This document shows positions 1 through 7,981 of a stretch of DNA of 64,000 nt, in pieces. The translations under genes and the position numbers were made by a program. The DNA is from JAKQIM01 sp964633225. Its GTDB lineage: Bacteria; Chloroflexota; Anaerolineae; Anaerolineales; UBA4823. The stretch lies in assembly GCA_964633225.1 (NCBI GenBank), contig CAZWFQ010000005.1, positions 1-64,000 on the forward strand, in the 5' to 3' direction. The notes below the pieces were generated by a model. That model saw nothing but the letters and a program-made list of their open reading frames with translations. It did not search any database and was not told where the DNA came from. Every line of letters starts with the position of its first letter. Position 1 is the stretch's first letter.

Positions 1-70
1 AGACCATCTACCACCTGGCGGCCCTACTCGCCGCGCGTGGAGAGTAGGGCCGCCAGGTGGTAGATGGTCT
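1..70. repeat. Fold-back inverted repeat at the window edge, probable assembly artefact
   Basis: Positions 1-29 are the exact reverse complement of 42-70, with a 12-base loop. The right arm encodes the conserved YHLAALL segment of the SDR gene read leftwards, so the left arm is a copy of coding sequence turned back on itself. The copy begins just after a shared GAG. This is the signature of a fold-back chimera at a contig end rather than a functional palindrome. Confidence 0.8.
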
Positions 71-278
71 CGATCTCGTATTCGCTGACCAGGCGCGCCA
101 GCAAGGCTTTATCAAGAATATCCCCTTGCAAGGCCGTGACCATCGGCTGCACTTCATCGGGCAAGGGGCTCAGATCAAGTGTAACAACTGACCGCTCGGT
201 ATTTTCCTTTAAGCTTTTAATCAGGGCCTGGCCGATTTCGCCAGAGGCTCCAGTGATCAATGTGATCTTCTTGCGCAT
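24..278 (-). pseudogene. NAD-dependent epimerase/dehydratase family protein, probably SDR-type L-threonine 3-dehydrogenase (3' part missing)
   Basis: The first 84 residues of an extended short-chain dehydrogenase are present. An N-terminal Rossmann strand is followed by GASGEIG (the GxxGxxG NAD-binding loop, about residues 10-16). An acidic residue follows strand 2 (TLDLS), and then comes YHLAALLSTRGE, a segment typical of the SDR-type threonine dehydrogenase/epimerase branch. The catalytic YxxxK region is absent. The start has a good Shine-Dalgarno (AAGGAGA). The stop at 24-26 lies inside the fold-back repeat, so the gene is most likely truncated by the assembly rather than truly broken. Substrate assignment is inference from one motif. 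Confidence 0.6.
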
Positions 279-328
279 AGGCTCTCCTTATCGATTGTTG
301 GATTCAAGATGTGTTTTACATCGGGATG

Positions 329-337
329 TGCTAGAAT
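329..337 (+). promoter_or_regulatory. Extended -10 promoter element (TGc-TAGAAT) for the lipoprotein gene
   Basis: TGC followed by TAGAAT resembles an extended -10. The same string, TGTGCTAGAAT, recurs at 2053-2063 before another gene. Transcription from here would start near 344, which argues against the ATG at 341 as start and for GTG at 377. Confidence 0.4.
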
Positions 338-376
338 GATATGATTTATTTTACAATAGCTGCCAGGTTGTGCGAA

Positions 377-1177
377 GTGTCAAGTGTCAAGAAATGTCAT
401 GTCAAGTGCCACTTGCTAGCAGGTTTGTTCATCTTGCTGGTTTTAACGGGCTGCCTGCCGGTGGCGCGCCCGGTCAGTACCCCGCGCCCCTCTGAAACGC
501 CGCAGCCGGCGACTGAAACGCCCATCCCCACCACTGTCTGGTTTCCACCCACTGCCACACATACGCTTTTGCCCACTGTAGAACTGCTGCCCACCCAAGA
601 GATGCGCCCTGGTGTGGGTGAGCTGCTGTTTGAAGATGATTTCAGTGATGAGACGGCCTGGATGCAGTGGAACACTGCCGCCGGCAGTGTGGCAATCGGT
701 AAGGATGATCTGACAATTGTCATCTATGAAGAAAAAGTCTACATGTACAGCGTGCGTTTGCAGCCGGTTTTTACCAATTTTTATCTTGAGCTGACGGCCA
801 ACACCAATTTCTGCCGCGGCAAGGATGAATATGGCTTGCTGGTGCGTGTATCACCGGATATTGATTACTACCGTTTTTCACTGGCCTGTGATGGCAATGT
901 GCGCCTCGACCGGTTTTCTAACGGCCAGGCCACTTCACCACAGGCATCGATGTTGAGCGGGGCGGCTCCGCAGGGAGCGCCAGGGCAGGTGCGCCTGGGT
1001 GTGTGGGCGCTTAAGGATGAGATGCGCTTTTTCATCAATAACCAGTACCAATTCACCGTCAAGGATGGGTTGCTGCCTGCTGGCGGCGTGGGCGTCTTTG
1101 CCCATTCTGCCAGCGCTGAGCTTTTATCGGTTTACTTTTCGGATTTAAAGGTATACAGCCTGGTGGGCGAACCGTAG
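377..1177 (+). CDS. Lipoprotein with a concanavalin/LamG-like domain
   Basis: A hydrophobic signal segment ends in a lipobox (LVLTGC), so the product is probably a lipid-anchored extracytoplasmic protein. A Pro/Thr-rich linker of about 40 residues follows. The remaining roughly 180 residues form a beta-rich domain beginning FEDDFSD and containing DYYRFSLACDG and GVGVFAHS. This pattern is common in DUF1080/laminin-G-like carbohydrate- or surface-binding jelly rolls. No catalytic motif was identified. The start is uncertain: ATG 341 is in frame but lies at or before the likely transcription start, so GTG 377 is preferred. There is no clear Shine-Dalgarno. Function is not known. Confidence 0.6.
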   Translation: MSSVKKCHVKCHLLAGLFILLVLTGCLPVARPVSTPRPSETPQPATETPIPTTVWFPPTATHTLLPTVELLPTQEMRPGVGELLFEDDFSDETAWMQWNTAAGSVAIGKDDLTIVIYEEKVYMYSVRLQPVFTNFYLELTANTNFCRGKDEYGLLVRVSPDIDYYRFSLACDGNVRLDRFSNGQATSPQASMLSGAAPQGAPGQVRLGVWALKDEMRFFINNQYQFTVKDGLLPAGGVGVFAHSASAELLSVYFSDLKVYSLVGEP

Positions 1178-1205
1178 GAAAACCATTTTTGTTGATGGAG
1201 TATGT

Positions 1206-2045
1206 ATGGCGAGAAAGCCGTATGTCAATCGCTTGAATAGCCTGGATCCGAAATCCTGGCTTAAATTCCAGAAATCTTGGTTTGTTCACAACCCGCCGCG
1301 GCGCCAGAAGAACGTGCTGCGTCACCCGGCCAAGTTCCCTGAAACGCTGGCGCAGGAATTCATCGAGTTCTTCACCCAGCCGGGGCAGGTGGTGCTAGAC
1401 CCTATGGCTGGCACGGGCAGTACGTTGGTGGCAGCACTGCGCAGCGGGCGGCACAGCTACGGTGTAGAGTTGAACCCTGCATACGCTGAGATTGCCCGGC
1501 AGGTGGTGACAGAAGAACGCCAGGTTTTGGGGGCAGAGGCAGAAGCGTTAACGGCTGAGATGGTCACGGGGGATGCCTCTGGCCTGGTAGAGCTCTTTGC
1601 TGTGTACCATTTGCCGCCGGTGGACTATGTGCTGACATCGCCGCCATATTGGGATATGCTGAACGTCCGTGGTGCTCAAACGCAGCAAAAACGCCGCACC
1701 AACCCCGGCCTGGATGTAGCCTATTCGGATGATCCGCAAGATCTGGGCAACGTGGCCGATTACGACGAATTCATCAACCGGCTGGTGCCCATCTACGAGG
1801 GCTTGTTTCCACTGTTGAAGGTGGGAGCTTACCTCACCATCATCGTCAAGAATGTCAAAAAAGGGGGACGCATCTATCCTTTGGCTTGGGACCTGGCAGC
1901 GCGCCTGGGCAGCACCTATGTATTAAAGGATGAAAAGATCTGGTGCCAGGATAATCAGCGCCTGGCTCCTTATGGTATGGGCAATGCCTGGGTGAGCAAT
2001 ACCTTCCATCACTACTGTCTTCAATTCCGGAAAGAAGGGAATTGA
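1206..2045 (+). CDS. DNA methyltransferase (N6-adenine / N4-cytosine type)
   Basis: This 279-residue S-adenosylmethionine-dependent DNA methylase has the motif X/I region first: HPAKFPE, then DPMAGTGS at residues 65-72 and GVELNP as the motif II acidic residue. The catalytic motif IV, TSPPYW, follows at residues 144-149. Such SPPY/W motifs methylate exocyclic amino groups. The recognition sequence cannot be read from the protein. ATG 1206 is preceded by GGAG. A zinc-ribbon gene and a PD-(D/E)XK-like gene follow at 2094 and 2749, so it may be the modification half of a small restriction or defence cassette. It could equally be a solitary regulatory methylase. Confidence 0.85.
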   Translation: MARKPYVNRLNSLDPKSWLKFQKSWFVHNPPRRQKNVLRHPAKFPETLAQEFIEFFTQPGQVVLDPMAGTGSTLVAALRSGRHSYGVELNPAYAEIARQVVTEERQVLGAEAEALTAEMVTGDASGLVELFAVYHLPPVDYVLTSPPYWDMLNVRGAQTQQKRRTNPGLDVAYSDDPQDLGNVADYDEFINRLVPIYEGLFPLLKVGAYLTIIVKNVKKGGRIYPLAWDLAARLGSTYVLKDEKIWCQDNQRLAPYGMGNAWVSNTFHHYCLQFRKEGN

Positions 2046-2054
2046 TCGTTTTTG

Positions 2055-2063
2055 TGCTAGAAT
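2055..2063 (+). promoter_or_regulatory. Extended -10 promoter element (TGc-TAGAAT)
   Basis: TGC-TAGAAT lies 30 nt before the ATG at 2094, identical to the element at 329-337. It lies just past the methyltransferase stop, so the zinc-ribbon and nuclease-like genes can be transcribed apart from the methylase. A GGAG ribosome site lies between. Confidence 0.45.
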
Positions 2064-2093
2064 CAGGTTAGATCATTTTATGGAGCGTACGAT

Positions 2094-2744
2094 ATGGCAG
2101 AACGGATCGAATTTACTCGCAACTATAATGACTTGAGTACCAACCAGGGTTTCCAGTTTGAGTTCATTTGTGATCGCTGTGGTTCGGGTTATCGTACGCG
2201 TTTCCAGGCGAACACATTGGGCACGGTCAGCACTGCTTTGGGGGCAGCCAACAATCTGTTTGGCGGCATCTTAGGGCGGGCGGCTGACTTGAGCGAGCAA
2301 GTGCGTTCGGCTGCCTGGGAGAGGGCCCATGACGCGGCTTTCACGGATGCGATGGAAGAGCTGCGGCCCGATTTCTTGCAGTGCCCACGCTGCTCTTCAT
2401 GGGTGTGTAAGAAGAGCTGTTGGAACGAGCGCAAGGGCCTGTGTAAGACCTGCGCCCCCGATGTGGCGGTGGAGATGGCGGCTGCACAAGCTGCCAAAAC
2501 AACCGAGGCTGTTTGGACCAGTGCTGTTGCATCCGATGACGATCAGGCCCAGGTGAGCAGCCAGAAAGCCTGGAAAGAAGGGGTAAGGGCATCCTGTCCG
2601 AACTGCAATGCAGCAATTGACCAGGGGGTCAAGTTCTGCCCAGAGTGCGGCACCAAGATGCAGGTGGCGGCTTTTTGCAAGGAATGTGGCGCCAAGCTCC
2701 AGCCTGGTGCTAAGTTCTGCCCGGAGTGCGGCCACAAAGTGTAA
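2094..2744 (+). CDS. Zinc-ribbon protein with multiple CxxC pairs
   Basis: This 216-residue cytoplasmic protein has no signal peptide. The N-terminal module has CDRCGSGYRT (about residues 26-35). A middle Ala/Gly-rich helical segment follows, then CPRCSSWVCKKSC and CKTC near residues 97-122. The C-terminal third carries two consecutive zinc ribbons (CPNC...CPECG and CKECG...CPECG), the double zinc-ribbon fold. These modules usually bind nucleic acid or act as protein docking sites, and no enzymatic motif is visible. Its TAA stop is 4 nt before the ATG of the PD-(D/E)XK-like gene, so the two are almost certainly co-translated. The specific function is unknown. Confidence 0.7.
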   Translation: MAERIEFTRNYNDLSTNQGFQFEFICDRCGSGYRTRFQANTLGTVSTALGAANNLFGGILGRAADLSEQVRSAAWERAHDAAFTDAMEELRPDFLQCPRCSSWVCKKSCWNERKGLCKTCAPDVAVEMAAAQAAKTTEAVWTSAVASDDDQAQVSSQKAWKEGVRASCPNCNAAIDQGVKFCPECGTKMQVAAFCKECGAKLQPGAKFCPECGHKV

Positions 2745-2748
2745 GGGA

Positions 2749-3741
2749 ATGATCACCCCATCCGACCTGGTCCGGCTGTCTTTTTCTCCTGACCTGACGT
2801 TGGGTGGGGTGACTTATGCTTGCCGCTCGCTGCCGCATACTTATGACCGCATGGGCGGCAGCGATATGCAGCGCCTGCGGCGCATTGTGGCGGGTAAGGC
2901 AGTCGAGCTGGCTTTCCGCCGTCACCTGGCGGCACACCAGGTGCCTTATGATACGCTGGGTGCTACGCCTTTTACTGACCCCGATCAGTATGATGTGGCC
3001 CTGGGAGGGCGGCGCTGTGATCTCAAGAGTTTCTTGATCCACGATAAGCAGGTTATCCACCGCATCAAAACTGATCCAGGCGAATTGTTACGGGCTGAGG
3101 CTCTGGTGCCCAGTGAGCAGGCCATTTCAGACAGCTTGCGTCCCCAAGATTTGTTCATCTTTGCCTTTACCACTGCTTTGCTCACCCCCCATAGTGATGA
3201 CTTGCGGCGCGCAATGGCTGCTGAGCAGCCGGTTTTCTTGCTGCATGCCCTGCCTGATGCTTGGCGGCGCCCGGCTTATTGGGCCTCCTTGGGGCGCCTG
3301 GGGCTTAAATCAAATTGCTCACAGCCGGTGACATTGGAATTGGGGGGCCAGGGCGCACAACGCGAGTTCCGCAGTCAAGAAGTGACCCTGTTCCCGGGCG
3401 TGCGGACAGAGGTGGGGGAGGATTGGTATGCGCTCTCTTACCTGCGCACTCCGGCTTTACTGGATGGGCAGATGGGTATTTCGAGCCCACGCCTGGGAGA
3501 TGCATACATTATCCAGCCGCAGGATTGGGGGAACATCTGGGTATACGGCCTGGAAATATTCTTGTGCGGCTACATGCCTTGCGCCGAATTCCGCCGCAAA
3601 GCCCGGCGCTTGCCGGTGGGCAGCCGGGTGTGGCAGTACCCGCGCACGCGGGTTAAAAACCTGGCTTTGCCAGTGGCTGAGTTGAGGCCTATGGGGGAGT
3701 TATTTGATGCGGCGAAGGCCTGGGGGCAAACCTGTCCCTAG
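2749..3741 (+). CDS. PD-(D/E)XK nuclease-like protein
   Basis: This 330-residue protein was not recognised by family. Residues 49-94 match the PD-(D/E)XK nuclease pattern: a helix with Glu53 in GKAVELAF, then Asp82 in DQYDVALGG, then DLK with Asp91 and Lys93 on the next strand. That is the D-x(8)-(D/E)-x-K spacing of restriction and repair nucleases. The rest has no motif I can name. ATG 2749 is preceded by AAGGGA and lies 4 nt after the zinc-ribbon stop. The last 42 nt overlap the convergent MFS gene. With the methyltransferase two genes upstream it could be an effector nuclease. The nuclease assignment is motif-level inference. Confidence 0.5.
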   Translation: MITPSDLVRLSFSPDLTLGGVTYACRSLPHTYDRMGGSDMQRLRRIVAGKAVELAFRRHLAAHQVPYDTLGATPFTDPDQYDVALGGRRCDLKSFLIHDKQVIHRIKTDPGELLRAEALVPSEQAISDSLRPQDLFIFAFTTALLTPHSDDLRRAMAAEQPVFLLHALPDAWRRPAYWASLGRLGLKSNCSQPVTLELGGQGAQREFRSQEVTLFPGVRTEVGEDWYALSYLRTPALLDGQMGISSPRLGDAYIIQPQDWGNIWVYGLEIFLCGYMPCAEFRRKARRLPVGSRVWQYPRTRVKNLALPVAELRPMGELFDAAKAWGQTCP

Positions 3742-4872
3742 CAGCACTCTGTTTGCAAGCATGGTGATGACTAAGGCAACCAGGCTGGCGGTGTAGACGG
3801 CCTGTGGTTGGTAATTGTACAAAAAGCCTGCTGCAAGCGGCGCCACGATCATTGCCAGGGCATTACCTGTCTCTACCAGCCCGTATGCCAGGCCGGTGTC
3901 TCTGGTTTTGACCAGTGTGTATGAAAAGGCGAGCGCCATCGAACGGTACAGGCGGTACCCGCCGACCAGCGCGTATCCGGCGAAAAATACGGCCGCGCTC
4001 TGCCCCTGCCACATGATCAATGCATACCCTGCTACCAGCAGCTGCCCGACCAACATGCCGGTTGAAGGGCCTAAGTTTCCAAGCAAGACCATCATAATGG
4101 CGGTGCCGATGCTGGCAACTGTGCCCATCATCCCAATCTGCTGGGTGGATAGGTGGTGGACGTTTTGCAGATACATGGAGGTGAGCTGTTGGGGTGCGCT
4201 GAGGGCGGTTATGGTGAAAAAAACAACACCCAGTAAAATAAGGAAACGTGGATTGGTGAGTGGGCTGACCTTAGGCGCAGCAGGTTCTCGTGATTCTTGC
4301 ACCAGGGGGCGTTTGACCAGGATGATCACCAACGTGGAGAGCAAGAAGAGCACGCTGGAATACCGAAAGATGACCGGCAGCCCGGCTGAATCTGCGATCC
4401 AACCGCCCACCGTGGGCCCGAAAATCAGGCCAACTTGCATGGATGCAGACACAAACGTCATGGTGCGCTGCACGCTCCATCTGCCGCGCAGGCCAGTGAT
4501 GTAACTGTTCAAAGGTGGGCTAATCAAAGATGTAAAGCCGTAAGCCAATAACCCGGCAACAAAAAACGATAGGGTTTGGGCCACGGCCATCATGACTGCC
4601 GCGGCCACTCCCAAAAACATGGCAGCCAGGATCAACGGGCGCGTTCCAAAGCAGTCGGATAGGTAGCCGGCTGGCACCTGCACGACTGCCATGGTCACCC
4701 CGATCAGACTGAGCACGGCTCCAATTTGCACCGCGCTCGTATCCCACTTTTGGAGAGCAAGTGGAAGAAAGAAGATGAACAAGCCTTCACCCAAGCCCCA
4801 GATGAACATAGCAAAAATGACAGCTGCCAGGCTGGTGGAAATGCCAGGTGAATGTAAAGGCCGTGTTTTCAT
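3700..4872 (-). CDS. Major facilitator superfamily transporter
   Basis: This 390-residue protein has about 12 hydrophobic segments, typical of an MFS permease. Between helices 2 and 3 it has a PAGYLSDCFGTRPL loop, the MFS motif A (G-x-x-x-D-R/F-x-G-R), and a long cytoplasmic loop with VKRPLVQESR at the middle of the protein. The substrate cannot be predicted. ATG 4872 starts the hydrophobic region directly. An in-frame upstream extension to 5031 would run through the GH3 promoter and is rejected. A TGN-TAAACT-like -10 lies about 10 nt upstream. Its 3' end overlaps the nuclease-like gene by 42 nt. Confidence 0.8.
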   Translation of the reverse strand: MKTRPLHSPGISTSLAAVIFAMFIWGLGEGLFIFFLPLALQKWDTSAVQIGAVLSLIGVTMAVVQVPAGYLSDCFGTRPLILAAMFLGVAAAVMMAVAQTLSFFVAGLLAYGFTSLISPPLNSYITGLRGRWSVQRTMTFVSASMQVGLIFGPTVGGWIADSAGLPVIFRYSSVLFLLSTLVIILVKRPLVQESREPAAPKVSPLTNPRFLILLGVVFFTITALSAPQQLTSMYLQNVHHLSTQQIGMMGTVASIGTAIMMVLLGNLGPSTGMLVGQLLVAGYALIMWQGQSAAVFFAGYALVGGYRLYRSMALAFSYTLVKTRDTGLAYGLVETGNALAMIVAPLAAGFLYNYQPQAVYTASLVALVITMLANRVLLGTGLPPGLRRIK

Positions 4873-4926
4873 AGGATGATTGAGTTTATCACAATAGAAG
4901 CCCAGGAATGGAAATGGGAGTCGGGA

Positions 4927-4932
4927 TATAAT
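4927..4932 (+). promoter_or_regulatory. -10 box (TATAAT) upstream of the beta-glucosidase
   Basis: A perfect TATAAT lies about 85 nt before the GH3 start. No good -35 is visible. Eight nt downstream is ATG 4941, which opens a six-residue ORF (MQMTST, stop 4959-4961) at the distance seen for leaderless genes elsewhere in this window. Confidence 0.5.
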
Positions 4933-5016
4933 ACGCTCGTATGCAGATGACTTCAACTTGACCTTATACAGGTGTGTCAAACTCCTAGACCAGAGTGTTG
5001 CAGAAAGGAATCCTCG

Positions 5017-7302
5017 ATGGCAGATATTCAATCTCTAATTGCACAAATGACCCTTGAAGAAAAAGCAGCCTTATGCACTGGCGCCAGTGCATGGACGAGC
5101 AGCGCGGTGGAACGCCTGGGTATTCCAGAATTAACGTGCTCGGATGGCCCGCACGGCGTGCGGCGAGTGCCAGACATCCATTCCGTCTCTATTGAGAGTC
5201 TGCCTGCCACCTGCTTCCCTACGGCTTCTTGCGGGGCTTCTACCTGGGATTTGGGCTTGATCCAAGAGATGGGTGCAGCCATGGGAGAGGAATGTATTGC
5301 TTTGGACGTGGACGTGGTTCTTGGCCCAGGGGCAAACATGAAACGCTCTCCCCTGGGAGGGCGTAACTTTGAATATTATTCAGAAGACCCCTACCTGGCC
5401 GGAGAAATGGCTGCCAGCCTGATCAAGGGTGTGCAGGGCAAGGGTGTGGGGACTTCGCTGAAACATTATGCTGCCAATAACCAGGAATTCCAACGCTTCA
5501 CCATCAGCGCTGAAGTGGATGAGCGCACCTTGCGCGAGATCTACCTGCCTGCTTTTGAAAAAGCAGTCAAAGAGGCTCAACCCTGGACGGTGATGTGCTC
5601 GTACAATAAGGTCAATGGCACTTTTGCATCGCAGAACTATTCCCTTTTGACCGGCATTCTGAGAAACGAGTGGGGTTTTGAGGGCCTGGTTGTTTCAGAT
5701 TGGGGTGCGGTGCGCGATCGTGTGGCGGCATTGAAGGCCGGGTTGGACTGGGAAATGCCTGGGCCTGAAGACCGCCACGTGCAGGCGGTAGTGCATGCCG
5801 TTCGATCTGGCGAGCTGCATGAAGCGGTGTTGGATGAGGCAGTACGCCGCATCTTGCGGATCGTGTTCAAGGCCAAAGAGACGCCCAAGGGCAGCAAGTT
5901 TAATGTGGATGCACACCATGAATTGGCGCGCAAGATTGCGGCAGGTGGAATGGTGCTGCTTAAGAACAATGGTCTCTTGCCGTTGAAAGGACAGCAGCAC
6001 ATTGCAGTGATTGGGCGGTCGGCAGAGGCGGCTCACTTCCAGGGTGGCGGCAGCTCGCACATTAACCCCACCAAAGTGGCGGTGCCGTTCAAGGAGCTAA
6101 AAGAGCGGGCTGAGAATGCAGAACTTAGTTATGCTGAAGGCTACCCTGCCGATAATACTTACCGCCCAGAGATGATCGACCAGGCTGTTGGCCTGGCCCA
6201 TTCGGCAGATGTGGCGATTCTGTACATCTCGCTGCCTTCCTATAAAGAGTCTGAGGGTTACGACCGGAGCGATCTGGACCTGACGGAACAGCAGGTGGCG
6301 TTGATCCAGGCTGTTTGCCGGGTTCAACCGCACACGGTGGTGGTGCTGAACAATGGGGCGCCGGTTGCAATGGGCGAGTGGATTGACGGCGTGGCAGCTG
6401 TGCTCGAAGGATGGATGATGGGGCAGGCGGGCGGCGCAGCTATTGCAGATGTGCTGTACGGCAAGGTCAATCCCAGTGGTAAGCTGGCAGAGACGTTCCC
6501 GCTTCGGCTGGCGGATACGCCTGCTTATGTCAATTGGCCAGGTGGCGCCGGTGAAGTGCGCTATGGAGAGGGCTTATTCATCGGTTATCGTTACTATGAT
6601 GCCAAAGAAATGCCGGTGTTGTTCCCCTTTGGTCATGGATTGAGTTACACCACGTTTGCATATAACAACCCCACCGTGTCAGCCAAAACTTTCAAAGACG
6701 TTGATGGGTTGACGGTGACGGTGGATGTGACGAACACGGGCAGGGTGGCTGGCAAGGAAATCGTCCAGGTGTACGTCCATGATCAGGAGTCTGGCCTGGT
6801 GCGGCCAAAGAAGGAATTGAAAGGTTTCGCCAAGGTGGCGCTTGAACCAGGCGAGACGAAATCCGTCTCGATCCCGCTGGATTTTCGCGCGTTTGCTTAT
6901 TACCATCCGAAATACCAACAGTGGATCACCGATGATGGAGAATTTGATATCTTGATCGCTGCTTCAGCAGCCGACATCCGCCAGGTTGTGACGGTGAGGC
7001 TTGAATCGACCCTGCGCTTGCCCTGTATTCTTGACCGGGAATCTACGATCCGAGAGTGGATGGATGACCGGCGCGGTAAGACAGTCTTCGGGCCTTACTA
7101 TGCACAGATCCAGCATGAGGGCCAGAAGACCTTTGGCGGCGGCGAGAGCGGTGGTAACAAAGGTTCTATGGGCGTGGATATCATGGATATGATGCGAGAT
7201 ATGCCGTTGGTGAGCGTGCTCATGTTCATGGCAAAAGCACTGCCCGCGCACCCCGAGGATATCGTAGACGGCTTGTTGAAGCAAGTACATAGTATGGAAT
7301 GA
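5017..7302 (+). CDS. Glycoside hydrolase family 3 beta-glucosidase
   Basis: This 761-residue retaining glycosidase releases terminal beta-linked sugars from oligosaccharides. The N-terminal TIM-barrel domain has DGPHGVR (about 43-49), KHYAANNQE (149-157) and GLVVSDWGA, where Asp228 is the expected nucleophile. A C-terminal alpha/beta domain supplies the acid/base (region GGGSSHINP). It ends in a fibronectin-III-like domain (VTVDVTNTGRVAGKEIVQVYV) and a C-terminal extension. There is no signal peptide, so it is probably intracellular and acts on imported oligosaccharides. ATG 5017 has AGAAAGGAA upstream. The nearest transporter (MFS, divergent) could supply substrate, but this is only proximity. 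Confidence 0.92.
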   Translation: MADIQSLIAQMTLEEKAALCTGASAWTSSAVERLGIPELTCSDGPHGVRRVPDIHSVSIESLPATCFPTASCGASTWDLGLIQEMGAAMGEECIALDVDVVLGPGANMKRSPLGGRNFEYYSEDPYLAGEMAASLIKGVQGKGVGTSLKHYAANNQEFQRFTISAEVDERTLREIYLPAFEKAVKEAQPWTVMCSYNKVNGTFASQNYSLLTGILRNEWGFEGLVVSDWGAVRDRVAALKAGLDWEMPGPEDRHVQAVVHAVRSGELHEAVLDEAVRRILRIVFKAKETPKGSKFNVDAHHELARKIAAGGMVLLKNNGLLPLKGQQHIAVIGRSAEAAHFQGGGSSHINPTKVAVPFKELKERAENAELSYAEGYPADNTYRPEMIDQAVGLAHSADVAILYISLPSYKESEGYDRSDLDLTEQQVALIQAVCRVQPHTVVVLNNGAPVAMGEWIDGVAAVLEGWMMGQAGGAAIADVLYGKVNPSGKLAETFPLRLADTPAYVNWPGGAGEVRYGEGLFIGYRYYDAKEMPVLFPFGHGLSYTTFAYNNPTVSAKTFKDVDGLTVTVDVTNTGRVAGKEIVQVYVHDQESGLVRPKKELKGFAKVALEPGETKSVSIPLDFRAFAYYHPKYQQWITDDGEFDILIAASAADIRQVVTVRLESTLRLPCILDRESTIREWMDDRRGKTVFGPYYAQIQHEGQKTFGGGESGGNKGSMGVDIMDMMRDMPLVSVLMFMAKALPAHPEDIVDGLLKQVHSME

Positions 7303-7308
7303 TGGGGT

Positions 7309-7349
7309 GGGGTGCAGTTTGCTGTTTCTTACCTGGTAAACTGCACCCC
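7309..7349 (+). terminator. Hairpin after the beta-glucosidase gene
   Basis: A perfect 12-bp stem (7309-7320 with 7338-7349) and 17-nt loop start 6 nt past the stop codon. There is no T tract, so it may terminate weakly or stabilise the 3' end. Confidence 0.4.
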
Positions 7350-7425
7350 AAACCCCTCACGAAAAGCCAGTGAATAGAGTACAATTGTTCTGTAAAGATC
7401 GGTGAGTGTAACCAGGGACCTGCCT

Positions 7426-7444
7426 CCGGGTGGTGGTCACCCGG
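7426..7444 (+). promoter_or_regulatory. Small hairpin in the ssb 5' leader
   Basis: A 7-bp GC-rich stem, CCGGGTG/CACCCGG, with a 5-nt loop lies 40 nt upstream of the ssb start. A TACAAT sequence at 7380-7385 could be the -10 box of the same transcript. A regulatory role is not established. Confidence 0.3.
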
Positions 7445-7483
7445 AATATTCGACAGCCCGCTCACCGTACAGGAGGATTTCTC

Positions 7484-7900
7484 ATGTACCACACAATTAT
7501 TATCGTTGGCAATCTGGGTAAAGATCCTGAGATGCGTTATACGCCCTCGGGGCAGGCGGTGACCAATTTTAGCCTGGCTACCAACCGCCAATACACCGGC
7601 AGCGATGGGCAGATGGTTAAAGAGACCATCTGGTTCCGCGTTTCTACCTGGGGTAAACAGGCTGAGACTTGCAACCAATACCTCAAACGGGGGAGTAAGG
7701 TCTTGGTAGAGGGGCGCCTGACGCCCGATAAAGAAACCGGTGGGCCGCGGGTTTACTCTCGCCAGGATGGCACTACTGGTGCGTCGTTTGAGGTAAATGC
7801 CCAAACGGTGCGTTTCTTGTCTTCGCGCGGTGATGATGATGGTGGCGCAGGTTATGCGGCCTCTGAAGCTCCGGCTGATGATGAGCCGATCCCCTTCTAA
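7484..7900 (+). CDS. ssb: Single-stranded DNA-binding protein
   Basis: This 138-residue OB-fold SSB binds and protects ssDNA in replication, recombination and repair. It shows the usual N-terminal IIIVGNLGKDPEMRYTPSG, the WFRVSTWGKQAE segment and VEGRLTP. The tail is Gly/Asp-rich and ends DDEPIPF, the acidic C-terminal tip that recruits partner proteins. The start at ATG 7484 is fixed by a perfect AGGAGG 8 nt upstream and the family N-terminus. It heads a co-directional run of DNA-maintenance genes extending to recN. Confidence 0.97.
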   Translation: MYHTIIIVGNLGKDPEMRYTPSGQAVTNFSLATNRQYTGSDGQMVKETIWFRVSTWGKQAETCNQYLKRGSKVLVEGRLTPDKETGGPRVYSRQDGTTGASFEVNAQTVRFLSSRGDDDGGAGYAASEAPADDEPIPF

Positions 7901-7981
7901 ATTCAATCTGTGATGTGTGTATGAGCAGGTGGTCGTTCTGTGAACCCGGCGACCACCTGCCGCCTATACCTGGAGGCGTTC

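Noticed and set aside
397..723. Opposite-strand frame inside the lipoprotein gene, and many similar long frames opposite tilS, recN, polA and others
   Set aside because: They lack ribosome sites and family motifs and mirror the codon structure of well-supported genes.
4972..5016. Upstream extension of the GH3 gene
   Set aside because: The 15 extra residues precede the AGAAAGGAA ribosome site and do not belong to the family N-terminus.
4873..5031. N-terminal extension of the MFS transporter
   Set aside because: It would run through the GH3 promoter and leader and adds 53 residues before the first transmembrane helix.
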